Under the pieces are notes generated by a model. It did no database searches, had not been told where the DNA came from, and saw only the letters and a program-made list of their open reading frames with translations. Both the position numbers and the translations under genes were made by a program. Positions 11,880 through 25,900 of a DNA stretch of 64,000 nt are shown here, piece after piece (position 1 is the stretch's first letter; every line of letters begins with the position of its first letter). Origin of the DNA: Margaritifera margaritifera (Eukaryota; Mollusca; Bivalvia; Unionida; Margaritiferidae); contig JAQPZY010001670.1 in the NCBI GenBank assembly GCA_029931535.1, positions 7,812,501 through 7,876,500 on the forward strand. Reading direction: 5' to 3'.

Positions 11880-12400
11880 ACTTAAATTTCATGAGCTGAG
11901 ATCTTCATGAGGCATACCTGACCCTGAGTGAGCTCAGAATATGCCAACTGAATAACTCATTTAAGCCATGAGGCCAGTGCTTGAGATGTTATGTCTTGCT
12001 TTTCCCGCCCTAACATTTAGGAAGAGCCAATGTCGGGTGCCATAGATGCATTCTGTGTGCTTCAGATAGTACCTGAGCACACAAAACAATCCTGCATGGA
12101 TTGATCAAGGAGAGAGGGTGAATTATTATTTCCGATTGCTCACACACGGCAACTTGTTAATGGAGAGAAAACCAGGTTGCATCATCAGCATGACCGAATT
12201 GTCAGATCGGAACTGTAGGTAATTTATGTCAACAGACAGAATATGCAGTTTGCTCACCCTCCACAATGAAACTAGAGCTATCAGCAAGCAAGTTTTATAT
12301 GATATCAGATTCAGCAAAGTTTAAGACAGAAGCACGCACTGGGATGAACTGAGTCACATCATGACCCAGGATATGTTCTATTTGAGAGTAGGGTCCGGAC
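11880..12400 (-). pseudogene. DIRS tyrosine recombinase remnant
   Basis: The ORF 12317-12126 contains LISYKTCLLIALVSLWRVSK and MMQPGFLSINKLP, matching the catalytic-domain start of DIRS recombinases and the copy at 32457-32999. A degenerate AHEI segment near 11890 corresponds to the HxxR active-site region, with a stop where Arg is expected. It is broken and inactive. Confidence 0.75.
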
Positions 12401-12599
12401 AGGTCAAATTTGGTCAACAGGTCAAATCGATCCTTGCTGTGACCAATATCTTCTCATGTGTCAGAAATCATGGAACAATACCCTTTAATACTGATAGGGG
12501 ACAACTTCTAATCAAAGAAGAAAAGGAAGAAGTTTGCTAATTGAGGAATCAAAGCTAGGCAGGGTTGATGTGACTGTTCTGATACCAGTCAATGAAAAC

Positions 12600-13190
12600 A
12601 TGTAATTTTTCATAGTATGCCTTCAAAGTGGAGGGTATGTATATAGGCATGTATGTATGGAGTGTTTTACGGTACCTCAGCACAAGCCAAGGTGGCCATA
12701 TTGGATGTCTGAACAGAACCTTTTCATTTAGGACCAACTAAACATCTCAAGTCTTCTGGTAAAAACCCCATTCGATATGACTTTCCATTCAGGAGGAGTA
12801 GCAATAACAAGATTTTCAACATGGTTGCTGTGGTGGCCATATTGGACATCAGATCTGCACTATTTTTATTTAGGATCAACTAGACATTATAAAATGTCTT
12901 TTAGTCAAAACTCCATGTTGATATGACCATCCATTCAGGATAAGTATAATGATAACAAGATTTTCAAGATGGTTGTTGAGGCCATATTGTATGTCTGAGA
13001 AGCACAATTTTGATTTAGGACCAACAAGACCTCGGGATAAATGTGTGTGCAAGTTTCATGGGAATCCTAAAAGTAGTTTAAGAGGAATAGCAATAACAAG
13101 CTATTGCTAATGGATGGACGGACTTCGGATGTCAGACAATGGACAACATTCCATCCCATAAGATCTTCTAGTCTATGACCAGTGGAGCTA
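12600..13190. repeat. Dispersed repeat of ~150-160 bp modules
   Basis: Three to four modules share 'gtggccatattgga', 'tttaggaccaac', 'ccattcagga' and 'agcaataacaag'. The tract ends with 'caagtttcatggga...gatggacggac'. I associate this module type with molluscan genomes. Confidence 0.65.
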
Positions 13191-13857
13191 AAAATATAAT
13201 ATTGAGCTGTGGCCTTGACCTTGAAGATATGATTCCCACTGTGGTATGCGACTACCTTCTAGCAATCATGTATAAGTATACTGGGTTTCATCCCTTAATC
13301 TCAAACAACTTTTAAATTATAGAGCAGAATAGTGTGATGGAAAATGTAAAAATAGACAAAACAGCTGATATGCGCAACTCACCAGTTAAAAAACAAGTCT
13401 AAAACAACTGGAAAAATATGAATAAATTCACCAAACATTACTCAAAAATATGTATACACACAGTGTAATGACACTAAAACTGTCTAAATCACAAAAGTCT
13501 GTTGACAGATGCTTTTAAAAACTTCATAAAATGCAATAGATTCAGGAGGAACACTGAACTGTAGTTGACAGTCTCTTGTGAAACCTTAACTGATAAACAT
13601 CTGGTATATTAGTGACCACCTAGTGGTGACAAGGGGAGGTAATTTGTAAATTTACTTCCCTTTGCCTATATGATATATAGATGGAAAGACAAAAATTGTC
13701 ATCTTTTGGGTGGGTTGGATTTGGAAGTTAGCAGAGTTGTTTTCCTAACATTACTGTGATCATGTATTGTATAAGATGAGAAGGAGCATGCCTCAAAAGA
13801 AAGCCAAACTTGACAGTGAAACAAACAACATAAATTTTAACACAATATCTAATTTAC

Positions 13858-13994
13858 TGACCACAATACTCAGTTCTTCAGGAGTGGTACACTCCAATGC
13901 ATTCCAGAAGTCTGTGACCTCCTGACCCTGATTAAGGACAATAATCTCGGCTTTGGACTTCTTCTCATTCTTGTTGATCTTCTCAGCTATCAGC
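13858..13994 (-). CDS. FLII: FLII exon s (gelsolin repeat 2; last exon seen)
   Basis: It encodes [20 protein letters not shown] then [20 protein letters not shown], matching the [19 protein letters not shown] and FWEAL motifs. The donor chosen is GTAAAT, which ends the exon at 13858 in phase 1. A GTCAGT donor four bases upstream (exon end 13862, phase 0) is the alternative. No following exon was recognised down to position 1. Confidence 0.9.
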
Positions 13995-16900
13995 CTAAGA
14001 GTGAGAAAAGAAGAGTATGTACTCAAACCCAAACTCTAGTGATGTTTATCTTTTGTACATGTACACTAAATTGTAGGTGTTGCAGAGTCACTTTTTAAGC
14101 TTATTCATGTCAAGAATGTGAGTAACTTATATGCAAAAAGTATGGTAAAAAAATGATATTATTATGACTGAAACTTGCTATATTGATCATCTGTGTATAG
14201 GTATCATTTATATCCATATATATTTGATGGTCCATGAGTGTGCTAAAACAGTGGACATTGTGACGGGATATTGTAGGGAATATTTCAAAACATAACTTTT
14301 TACAGGATGTTGTAAGACCTGTAAGAAATTTAATTATGATGTATACCACTGACACTGCACATATGATAGTTTAAACTCCATTATACCTTGGAAGCCAGTT
14401 TGCAGACTATATGACTTTCAAGCAATTCTTCACATACTCTGTTCAAATTTTCATCACCTCATAGACTATGTCACAATTTTAACTAAAGGTAAGGATGACA
14501 AAAATGTATGTATTTACCTTGTTTTTGTCTTGGTGACACCTTTGGCTTTCGTGCCAACCCAGATGTATATTGTCAAGCCATCGTCAACGAGGTACACAAA
14601 GCGAGGATCCAGGGACTGGGCACTCACTGGACACTAGAGGACAGATAAATAGAATGATGGTTACAGGGCTGCAAAGATTTTGAAAAATGAACCATCTATG
14701 CAAAATAAATTGAGATCTGTGTGTTCAGCAAGACTCATGTACTGACAATTGAAAAGTGCCACATATTAATCAGGTCAACATCTAACACATTAAACTTAAA
14801 TAGGACACTAATCTGAAACAGCATTGTCTTGTGGTTTCTAAAAAAATTTAAAAATATATATCTGACAGCTGTGGTATAAAGAAAACAGAATAATAAATCC
14901 CACCAAAAATTTAATTTGTGTGAGGAAAGCAACAATTTTCTATTAGTTAAGAAAGTACAAAGAAATCATGGGTTAATATTTTAGATCATTTAAAAAAAAT
15001 AGCAACCAGTTCTCAGCATATTCCCTTTAAAATCAATCAAAAATATATATTTTATGATTTCATAATTTGTGCTAAACTTTTGTTGTTGTTGTTGTACAAA
15101 ACACCCACAACTGTTTTTAAGAAAGTTCTTTGAGTGAATTCTAGTGTTTTTATAGTGATTCATTAACAGGGGATATGTTAACAAGGAATATGTTAACAAG
15201 AGATATGCTAACAAGGAATATGTTAACAAGGAATATGTTAACAAGGAATATGTTAACAACGAATATGTTAACAAGGAATATGTTTTGTTGTTTAATTATT
15301 ATAACTTTATGTATAATACATATATGCCACAATTTCATTAGATAATACATGCCATGTGTTGCAAGTGCCAAACCAGTGTATCATGTGTATTTTGAATGAT
15401 TTGACGAAGTCTGCTTAAAAATCTTTCATTTTCTTTTGCTGTAGATTTATCATATGCTCAGGCAATCCAGATATTCTTTAAATAGTACTTGTACAATCAT
15501 TCTGCATTCTGTAGTTGTACAATCATTCGGTAGTGATGAACAAATTAGTAAAACAAAAAAATATTCTAACCAGAATATGTAATTTTTGCCAAACTTTAAA
15601 AAAGCTGTGTTCATCAGCTATTTCTTTAATTTCACATGATTTTACTCCAAATTAAATTAAGCAGTCATTTGCTATTGTGAACTGCTTTAGGTTACGAAAA
15701 ATCACATGCCACTTTTTCTCTCAGCAATCCTTTGCATTTAACTCATAAAAAATAATGACAAAAAAATGTACGTCCAATTTAATTCCTTGGCTTGGAAATA
15801 TATGCTGTCCCCTCATGAACATCAATAATATTATCATTCTACTTTTCAAAATATCCAGTTCAAGTTATGTGTTAACCTACCCTTTCCATACGAACAGACT
15901 GTGTTCCTGACACCCTGTACACTTTATTCTCGTACATCTACAATACACAAATTTGAAACATTTAGAATGGAGAATTATAATAAGATTACAAGTATAAAGG
16001 CTTCATGAATAGGGCTGGCATGCCATGTTGGTATGGCACACATTTCATGTCTCATTAAACACAGCAAACGGCTACAAAGTTACAATCAACAAACAATTAG
16101 CTGAGATACTTTACAATGTAATGAGTAATGTAATGTAAAATAGGAAATAAAAAAAAGATAGAAAAAATACAACATAATGGGTAATGAAATGTAAAATAGG
16201 AAATAGAGAAATACAATGTTTGCACAAATGGAATCAGTGAAATATCAACATTCAAATATGATGCTGTCCTTACTAGATGTATTCTTTGTGTGCCATAAAA
16301 GCAGTAAAAACATTATGCAAAAAAGTTTCAATTGAATTTAATACAAGCAGATGTTATATAGCACAATAAAGACATGCACAAATATATCAGATGGAAGTAG
16401 ATCTAATTGCAGACACTGAGATCACCCAAAGTATCTAATCTTGACCAATTACAGCAACTACAATAAGAATGATAAAAGACAGATAACTCAATGGGAAAAA
16501 AAATGAAAAAGAAGAGAATCTATCAGGCATTACCATTTCCTCCACTGTGTAGAAGCCACTGGCTGTACGTCCTCCTTCTATATAGGAGACCCCATTCTCA
16601 AACATGTACAAAAACTCCTCACTTTCATCCCCCATTTCCTCCCGGTAAGTTCGAGACTCTGCTCCCAACAAGTTACGCAAATTCACTGCATGGATGGCTG
16701 CACAGGCCTTCTTATCAAGCTGGAAAAAAAACAAACAAACATTTACATCCTAAGTGTAGGAGGTAAGCCACATTAAAGATAATTCTAACTATAGCATAGC
16801 ACAGGGGTGTCAAACTCATTTGCTATGGCAGGCCAGATTTGATATAAATAATAATAAATAACAAGAAATAATAATAATAAATAACGAGTCTGGTGGGCCA

Positions 16901-19900
16901 TATCCAGCCCGTGGGCCATATGTTTGACACCCCTGGCATAGCACATATGCCATGAACTTCTTTTAACATCTTTTATGCCAACCAAAAAGTGACGTGAAGA
17001 AAGCCTATGTAGAAACATTTCCCTCTGGATAGTTTTGTGGACATGGTGATATGATTATATTAATTTAGGTATTCCAGGCAAAATACACATTTGTATGATA
17101 TGCCTTAAATTACTTATATCAATTAATTATAAAATTACATCTTTCCCCACTTTTTGTATGAAGGCTAATTTATCAAGACATTTTAAAGGACAAAAACATT
17201 TTTATGACATGCTTTAAATTACAAAAATTAGTTTAATATGGATTCTATGTAACAATCATAATTGGCTGGCGACAAAATGTCAAGAGCATGCAATGTTGCC
17301 ATGGTATTGGCTATGACTGTATCACTCTCACTTTACAAAAATAAAATACTACATGAAAATATTGTTAGAGAATTACATTTTACAAATTAAATCAGTAAAA
17401 TAACTTACAAAAACATCACTAGTATTATATTTAAATTTCAGTTTCATGAATCCACAACTTCTATTGGGTCATTACATTTCATATCTTATGCGCTATGGAG
17501 AAATGTAATTTGTCATGTACATCACATGCATCATTTTCAATAATCAGCATCTTTCGATGTATCCCACTGGCATCTTTCCCTCGAAGGGACCGATGTTCTA
17601 CTGGCCAAAACGAATGTCCATTATGAGAAATGATGAAAGGGTAAGGGACTGGATAAATGAAATCCATAGACCCTTCGAAACAACTTGGATGGTCGATTTG
17701 TTTTGCAAAAAAGGGCCAACCCAATACTGATGGAAATGAAGGAGTCTGGTGCTTAAAGCAGGATGTCTGTGGGTGGTCAGGGTGGTGAGTCTACGGCGGT
17801 TGTTAGGAAAGAGAAACTTTGTTTCTTATCCACCTTATTAAACTGCTTCCTATATTGAGGAGCCTGTTGTCTCCTGAAATTTTATCAAGGTTGAAACTGT
17901 TGCCATTGCTGGACAGTATTCGACCTCTTATCTCTTTGCCAGCGATCATCTCTCTTTTGAGACTGAGATTGATTTGGCCTTAGTGTCTGAGCAGTAGCAA
18001 CATGAAAAACTGTGTTTTGATGACTTGGTATACTTGAACATATTTTTCTGAATTTTGGTTACCACTACAACCATCGTCTTGGAGCAAATGATTTACAAGT
18101 TTTATTGGGAAATGGAGAATCTTAGGCACAAGGATTGATTTCACTTAAATAAAAATTTACATATTTTTTAATGTTTAAAAGTCTATTAAATACCTTGTTG
18201 AAATTAAACAGATTTTATGAGATGTGCAAGTTTCTTGATTTTCACCAATTTTTGTTTTTTTATGACTTGTTCCATACCAAATGAAAATCTTTTTATTCCA
18301 AATTTAACATTAGTTCAGCTTATTTCAGAGCAAATTGGCTGAAATAGGGCTGCTACATTTTATACAGCAGAATGAAAATTATGATAAAATCTTGCAAAAT
18401 GCCAATACTGGGGTTGTTAAATCTTGGTTTGTCTGAAACCTCTTTATATTTATCAATACTGGGTTTTATTTTCCATCTGTTGTATCTGTCAGCAATTAAA
18501 AAATGTGAAATATATATGTAAGTCAAACATTGTATTACATTGGTATAGTAAAGATCAGAATTTTAAATTTTGATGAAAGAAACAACACATACAATAGATG
18601 ACAATTTTGAGTCCATTCCTTGGCAACATACACATTTTTTTACACTTCTGAACCTATTTACTTTGTTAATACATAGTCTCTAGTTCATACAGAGATTGTG
18701 GGAAAAAATCTGAAGAAATGCATGACAAACCCTTACATTAGATTTTGATGGTTACAGAGAATTCATATTAAGATAGAATATTCCTCTTTGTTTTGAGACT
18801 TTTTGGAGTTTGCAAAAGACACTTTTATAAACAAGGGAAAATACATTTGAAAATGTGTAAATAATTGTGAAAAGGCAATAAAAGGTGTAAAAAAGCAACC
18901 ATCTCAATATATTTTCTATATTATCCTAAGTGGGAAAAGTAAAGGATTAAAAATGCTATTTGCATCAATTCTATTATGAATATGTTAGAAAATACATCAT
19001 GTATTTGAGAACAAATTAGCAACTTTTAACACTGTAAAATTCCCACCTTCACCAGCTATAGTTGTAGTACATACTGTTGCCATTTTCCCAATCCAGTACC
19101 AGATCGTCCAATTCAGGCTGTTGGTCTCGTCAATGTAAGTCTTCAGGATGATGTAACAGTCTGCCTCATAGAACTTCCCAATCAGGACTGGCATGATCAG
19201 ATAGATGTACAATGGTTAGTGGAGCATGAAGTTCTTAGGGCTGTTCCAGTAAAACATACTTGGGACCCTGGGAAGGCACTTTCAATATGGCATAGTCACC
19301 CATAGATGCAATTTATTTTGTATGGGTTTCATATAAACTCTGACTAATCAGAGTACCTTGGCATATATTTTTAACAAACTGCCCTCTCTGTGTACAAGAT
19401 GTATTTAAATGGAACAACCCTTTAATGATGCCTTACCTGGGTACAACATGTATTTAAATGGAACAACCCTTAATGATGCTCTCTTTCACTTGGCATGTTT
19501 TACTATTTTCATCATCTCTATTGTTACCTTGCATGTCACACAAAATACTACTTTTAGACATTCTTTATCTACCTGTTCCTCTCAGCATGTCCTTCTAGTA
19601 CCCCATTATTCAAATATCAGTTTATATCATCAATAGCATTCTGTCTATAAAACAAAACAACAAAAAAGAAACAAGGAAGAAAACAATTGACAAGCAGATT
19701 AAGTAGTACATTAATGACAGTCAGTCATGTTTGGAATGCTGATTCAGTCTTGACTGAATCTATTCAAACATCATGAACATACATACAAGACCTGAATAAC
19801 AAAAAAAGTCAATTGATTATATATTATTATATCATTAAATACTATATATTACATGTATTCACCTCTTGTATATTTTGATCCCATGAAAATGTTCTCATAA

Positions 19901-22900
19901 TCTTATCTCTGAGAAAAGGCAGAGTGAAGTATCTGTAGATTTATAAACAATCATTAATATGCATATATCAGATCTAAATGTACCTTCGTCGAGTAGATTG
20001 GGTAAAAAGTTCTCTATTTCCCAGCAAGTAAATCCTGTAAAAAAAAATGTACATACAATTATTTTTTCAGTGAAGAATTTTCTTATAGTTTCTGGCATTC
20101 CACTAACACAAACAATGAATTGTTCCATTTTTTTTCTCTTTATTTTGCCAATTTTTTTTATTGACCCTGAAAATAACAAAGATATATTAAAAATCTCTAA
20201 AACAACTTTCATTGGTAAATTCAAGAAATAAATCTATAAATCCTACTTTTTCTAATACAAGACTTTAGTACAGTCTCCTCACATGTATTCAATGAAGTTT
20301 GTTGCTTTAAAATTTGTTGAATTAACCCGAATGTCAGACACATAGATTTAGATTTATGCACATAGCAAGTATATTAGTAAGACTCAACAGTGACTTAGAG
20401 AGAGACATCTAATCCAGATTAATAAGTGTTAGGATCTGCATTATGTTCCTTAATAATCATGTGGAGTGCACATCCAGCAGTTCATTATTTTGATCACAAG
20501 GCATAACATGTGTTCGGATCTGCAATATGTTCACATCCAGCAGTTCATTATTTTGATCACAAGGCATAACATGTGTTTGGATCTGCAATATGTTCACATC
20601 CAGCAGTTCATTATTTTGATCACAAGGCATAACATGTGTTCGGATCTGCAATATGTTCACATCCAGCAGTTCATTATTTTGATCACAAGGCATAACATGT
20701 GTTTGGATCTGCAATATGTTCACATCCAGCAGTTCATTATTTTGATCACAAGGCATAACATGTGTACGGATCTGCAATATGTTCACATCCAGCAGTTCAT
20801 TATTTTGATCACAAGGCATAACATGTGTTCGGATCTGCAATATGTTCACATCCAGCAGTTCACTGTTTTGATCACAAGGAATAATATAAGGACTCATTTT
20901 TCATTTGCTGTCACATAGCTTAGACAATTAGGCAGGAGATAAAAACATCAGATTAAAAGATGGATAGCATGTTTCCTATCATTCTGTATCCAAATGAAGA
21001 TGTAGAGTCAGAACATAAGAATGTCAGCTAAACTTATAGTTACAAGTATGAATGAAGTTTCATAATATTTTGTTGTATAAACATGAAAGTTAAATGGAGG
21101 TTGGATAAGTTGAGTAAACTGTTATGTACAATAGCCAACTGATTATCAATTGTTGAACAGTAATAGCCAACTGATTATCAATTGTTGAACAGTAATAGCC
21201 AACTGATTATCAATTGTTGAACAGTAATAGCCAACTGATTATCAATTGATGAACAGTCATAAAGGGAGAAATGCAGATAGACAGACAGACAGAAGAGAAA
21301 TACAGAAGTGTTTTTTTTTTTTTTTTTGTTATCTTAAATTTGTTCATCAGACTACTGCTTGTTCCACCTTCAAGGTGGGAATTTACAAAAAATAATCAAT
21401 GCCATGTACATTTTCGCTTTGTTTTGTGTTTAAAACATAAGTGGACACATTGAAAAGCTGGAAACAATTATAAATACAGGATCATTCTCTGAAAGAAAAC
21501 AATGACCTATAATCAATATGTAACTTCCATACCTGGTATTTGTCCAACATCTTCATCAAATATCACACTGTAGTTAAGTTGAGGCCTCTCAAGATTTTCA
21601 TTCCACCTCTTGGGCCTACAACAAAAGTATCCATGTGATTTACCTGATACAGGTGAGTACTAGCAGAGCAAGAGAATAAAACTGCATACAAACAATTATC
21701 GTAGCTGCATTGGCACTAATTACCAAAAATACACTGTAAGTTAAATACAAGTACTCTATATCATAACAATAAAACCTGATGTTATGGACACCTTTATATG
21801 CAGGTCAACTCTTCCTGTTGTTACTTTAAGGAATTCCAACTGAAAATCATTCAATATATTTACCTGCTATGGTTACTAACACTAACATGTATTATGTGCC
21901 AGGCGATCATATCTCCAACATATTGATGATATTATCAAGTGTGACCTTCTTTTCTTATAGGGCTACTTGATATTATTGGAACGAAAAAGCATGGGGACCT
22001 TCAACAATATTTGGAAAAATCTTAAAAAATCAGATTTTGTCAATCATTCTAAATCTCCATGGTAAAGTTATGCTGACTTGTGTGATACATATAAATAATG
22101 AAGACTTGTAGGAAAAAAGAAAACAGCAATAACATGTTCATCCAACAGCATTAAAATACATTCTTTCCATGCAAAGAATATCTGTTTACCAAGGACAAAT
22201 CTGAACAGACCCCTGACTGTCTTCAACACTGTATTATATTGTTTTTAATGCAACTTAACCTGAACAGAACCCTGACTGTCTTGAACACACTATTACATTT
22301 TTTTAAATGCAACTTAACCTGAACAGAACCCTGACTGTCTTGAACACTGTATTACATTGTTTTTAATGCAACTTAACCTTTCAGACTGCCTGAGAGAGAA
22401 TTGTCCTGTAAAGTAATCAGACTAAAGAATGTTATCTGTAATTGTAGCAATGAACCTTCAGGATGGCCTGTAAGGGAATAGTCTTGGAAAGTAATCAGAC
22501 TGAGGAATGTTATCTTTAATTGTAGCAATGAACCTGTGAAGGACTGTTATCTATAATTGTAGCAATGAACCTTCAGGACTGCCTGCGAGGGATTGATCTT
22601 GGAAAGTAATCAGACTGAGGAATGTCATCTTTAATTGTAGCAATGAACCTTCAAAATGGCCTGCAAGATAATAGTCTTGGAAAGTAAGCAGGCTGAGGAA
22701 TGTTATCTGTAATTGTAGCAATGAACCTTCAGGATGGCCTGTAAGGGGATGGTCTTGGATGGTCAAATTCTGAGCGTTAACCACACCAAAGGAAAACAAC
22801 TGTTTCATTTCAACAAATAACTGCACCTTTATTGTTTTTCTCTATGTTTAAGTTGTCCTTATTGGCTGAGATCTAATGCAAATCTCCAATTGAAACAAGT

Positions 22901-25900
22901 CCAAAATTTTTAATATATTTCACTTGCAAGAAGAAGTTTTGTTCTTGTTGGAATTGGTTCTCTGTGAAGTTATGATGGTCTGTAAGGGGATGGTCTTGGA
23001 TGGTCAAATTCTGAGCGTTAACCACACCAAAGGAAAACAACTGTTTCATTTCAACAAATAACTGCACCTTTATTGTTTTTCTCTATGTTTAAGTTGTCCT
23101 TATTGACTGAGATCTAATGCAAATCTCCAATTGAAACAAGTCCAAAATTTTTCATATATTTCACCTGCAAGAAGAAGTTTTGTTCTTGTTGGAATTGGTT
23201 CTCTGTGAAGTTATGAAACTCAGGAAGATATTTCATACTTGGGTGTTAACTATATCATATCTGAAACAACAGCAAGATTGTCATAAAACAAGAAGGTCTG
23301 GGCCTGCATATTGAGCGCACGATGAAAGCATAGCTGTAAAAAATAAAAAAATAAACATGTGACCTTGACACAAGATCAAAAGGCTGAGCGAGCATGTCAC
23401 TAAATGAACTGTCTTAGCTTCATAATGATTTGTCCAATAAATCGACAAAATCCATCAAAGGGTTTAGGAAATATATGCAAATGAAAAAACTGTAACCAAA
23501 AACCTTAACAGAAATTTTATATGACTGTGACCTTGATCCAAAGATCAAAGAGGTGTCACAGAATGAATTGTCTAAGCTTCAAAATGATTCATCCCAAGTA
23601 TGAAGAAAATCCATCAAGGGGTTTAGGAAAAAACATGCAACACATATTTTCTGACTGTAACCTTGACCTCAAGGTCAAAGGGGGGCAATGTGCATGTCAC
23701 TGCATGAATTGTCTTAGCTTCAAATTGATTATTGCCCAGTATGAAGAAAATCCATCAAGAAGTTTGGGAAACATAAGCCAATGAAAACAAGTTAACTAAA
23801 ATGTTAATATCACTAGCAGAGCTAAAAATTATGGAACAAGAAAATAAACAAAATATTAAAATTCAAGAAAATAAAAGTGTGTACTTGATAGGTTCCTTTT
23901 GTTCATCTTCCTGTGTCCCAGCCAGCTTATCTGCCTTGTTCTTCGCCACATCCCTCATACCCTGAGAGCAAAATCTTACTATGTTTCAAAGCTTACATAA
24001 CCATGTGTAGAAATGTGTAAATACAATTTGCTTTGTTGTGACATTAATGTAGAAACCCTTCAGGTAATTATTGCATCCAGATATCATTCATATATAGATA
24101 TTTTGATTATGTGGCTACACTTAAGTAAATAGGGATCCTTGTTCCAGTTTTGTCATTGTTTAACATCATTTTAATACAACATTCTCATAGTTCTTTACAA
24201 AGGACTCATTGGCTTCTGTCCACTATCTCACCAAAATTCTCTCATGCAGATTTTACAATACAGTGAAGCTGCCCGTAGCCTTGTTCACCCAGCCTGCTTT
24301 GGCTTTCATCACTATGCAATTGAAAGTCATAATCTGGGCCTGAGGAAAACATAGCCTGGGTCACCTGGCCTGCTTTGATTTTCATTGCTATGCAATGAAA
24401 AGCCAAACCTGGACTTGGGGAAAAACAACATCAAACAAAACAGAGGCACCACAAATTTTAGGGTGCTAGATGGCTGTGTGTGCATTGACTGAGGTTAATT
24501 AAATTAATAATGAAAATAAAGCATCTCAATTCATGCCTTCAAGGTAAGCAAAATTAAAATGTATATTATTCATGAAAAATGCTGTAATATTATCTTGTTG
24601 CATATTAACCTAGCATCATTTATGACATGAAGAATATTTATGACATTATAATCTCGAAGATGTCAACACCTTCTCAAAGGGATGAGATCAAAAGTATCCC
24701 CATGATGTATGTAATCTGCAAGGGGGGAGGGAGGGGTCGTTTTTTGCCGTTTTTCCCCCAACTGGTATCTGTAAATTCTCCATGCAGATACAGGCTGGGC
24801 AGGTCAAGACTACTGCTCTAAGCAGGACACTGTTGGAACCAAACTCTTTGGATTTTTTGTACAAATGGACAGTATAAAGAGGTTTGATTAGTATTAGAAA
24901 GGTTCTGTTGAGACCAAATTATTTAACTAGCCTGCCGAGGAAGAGACTGGATTACAGTGAGGTGAGTGTAGGGAGGTGTCTTTGTCCTCTGAATAAATAT
25001 CTTATATGAAACAACCTATTAAAACTGTAAAAATTTTACTGTGGACAATTTTTTATTCATGATTTAAACAATAGCATACCTGTCATAACACAATGTGTCA
25101 CGCTAAAAACACGATTTTTTTTACTCCCAAACCCCCTGACAAGGTCATGTTTAGAAAAACGTGATTTTCAGTAATCTTCGACAAAAAAATTCCAAAAAAC
25201 ACCACCTCAATATATGCCCGTATTATGTAGTATGTATAAATGGTAAACAGTCCTGCTTAGAGCTTATGTAAAACTATCCTTGGGGCAGTTTATACAGCTA
25301 ACTGTCATAGAGGCAATTAAAAAGCAAAGTGGTCAGGTATAAACAGCCACCATTTCACGTATTACTTAATTGGCTGACAATAGCTGGAGTGATGTGTTAA
25401 GTCCTTTGAAAACTACTGTGGGGGAGCCCATTAGGCTAATTTGCATAGGTAAAGTTCACAAAGTGGAACAACCCAATTCGTTTGAAGTTATAGGTAAATC
25501 AAAGAGATGCATGTTGAAAAACAAAAGTTATTACACATCATTGCCTTGAATGAGAATGTTTAAGGCATCTTTATTAATGATTATTGGCAAGTTTGTGAAC
25601 AGCGGCAAGGTTTCTTTGAAGTCGGATTTACTCAATATATAAAACGCAAAACATGATTATTTCAGTAGTCAGAACAGTGTTGAAGTGTGATTCATTTTTG
25701 AAGGCAAAATGTCAAAACACATTTCATGTGATTCAGGAAATATTGAGCTATCAGCGAAGCAAGCAAAACCCAGCAAAACTAAATTTCAGAACTCCTGGTT
25801 GACGGAGTTTGACTTTGTCAAGCACAGCAGCAAAAAGATGCATTTCATTCTTTGCACATATAGCAAACACCATATCGACATTAGTCATTCTGGAGTGTAT

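Larger units (their letters stand above)
11140..13790 (-). mobile_element. DIRS-type element, internally deleted, bounded by inverted repeats
   Basis: Segment 11155-11280 is an inverted copy of 13605-13735 (for example 'caaattacctccccttacc' versus 'ggggaggtaatttg'). The end motif 'acaatacctgac' (~11440) is inverted as 'gatcatgtattgtata' (~13760). Between them are tyrosine-recombinase remnants (11880-12400) and a dispersed repeat (12600-13190). Gag, RT and RNase H are missing. It lies close to FLII exon s. Confidence 0.7.

Noticed and set aside
16435..16766. Plus-strand ORF 16491-16766
   Set aside because: Antisense shadow of FLII exon p, whose minus-strand frame is conserved and spliced.
20469..20890. 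Possible CRISPR array (regular 63-bp units)
   Set aside because: The whole unit is repeated with no unique spacers, and the DNA is eukaryotic.
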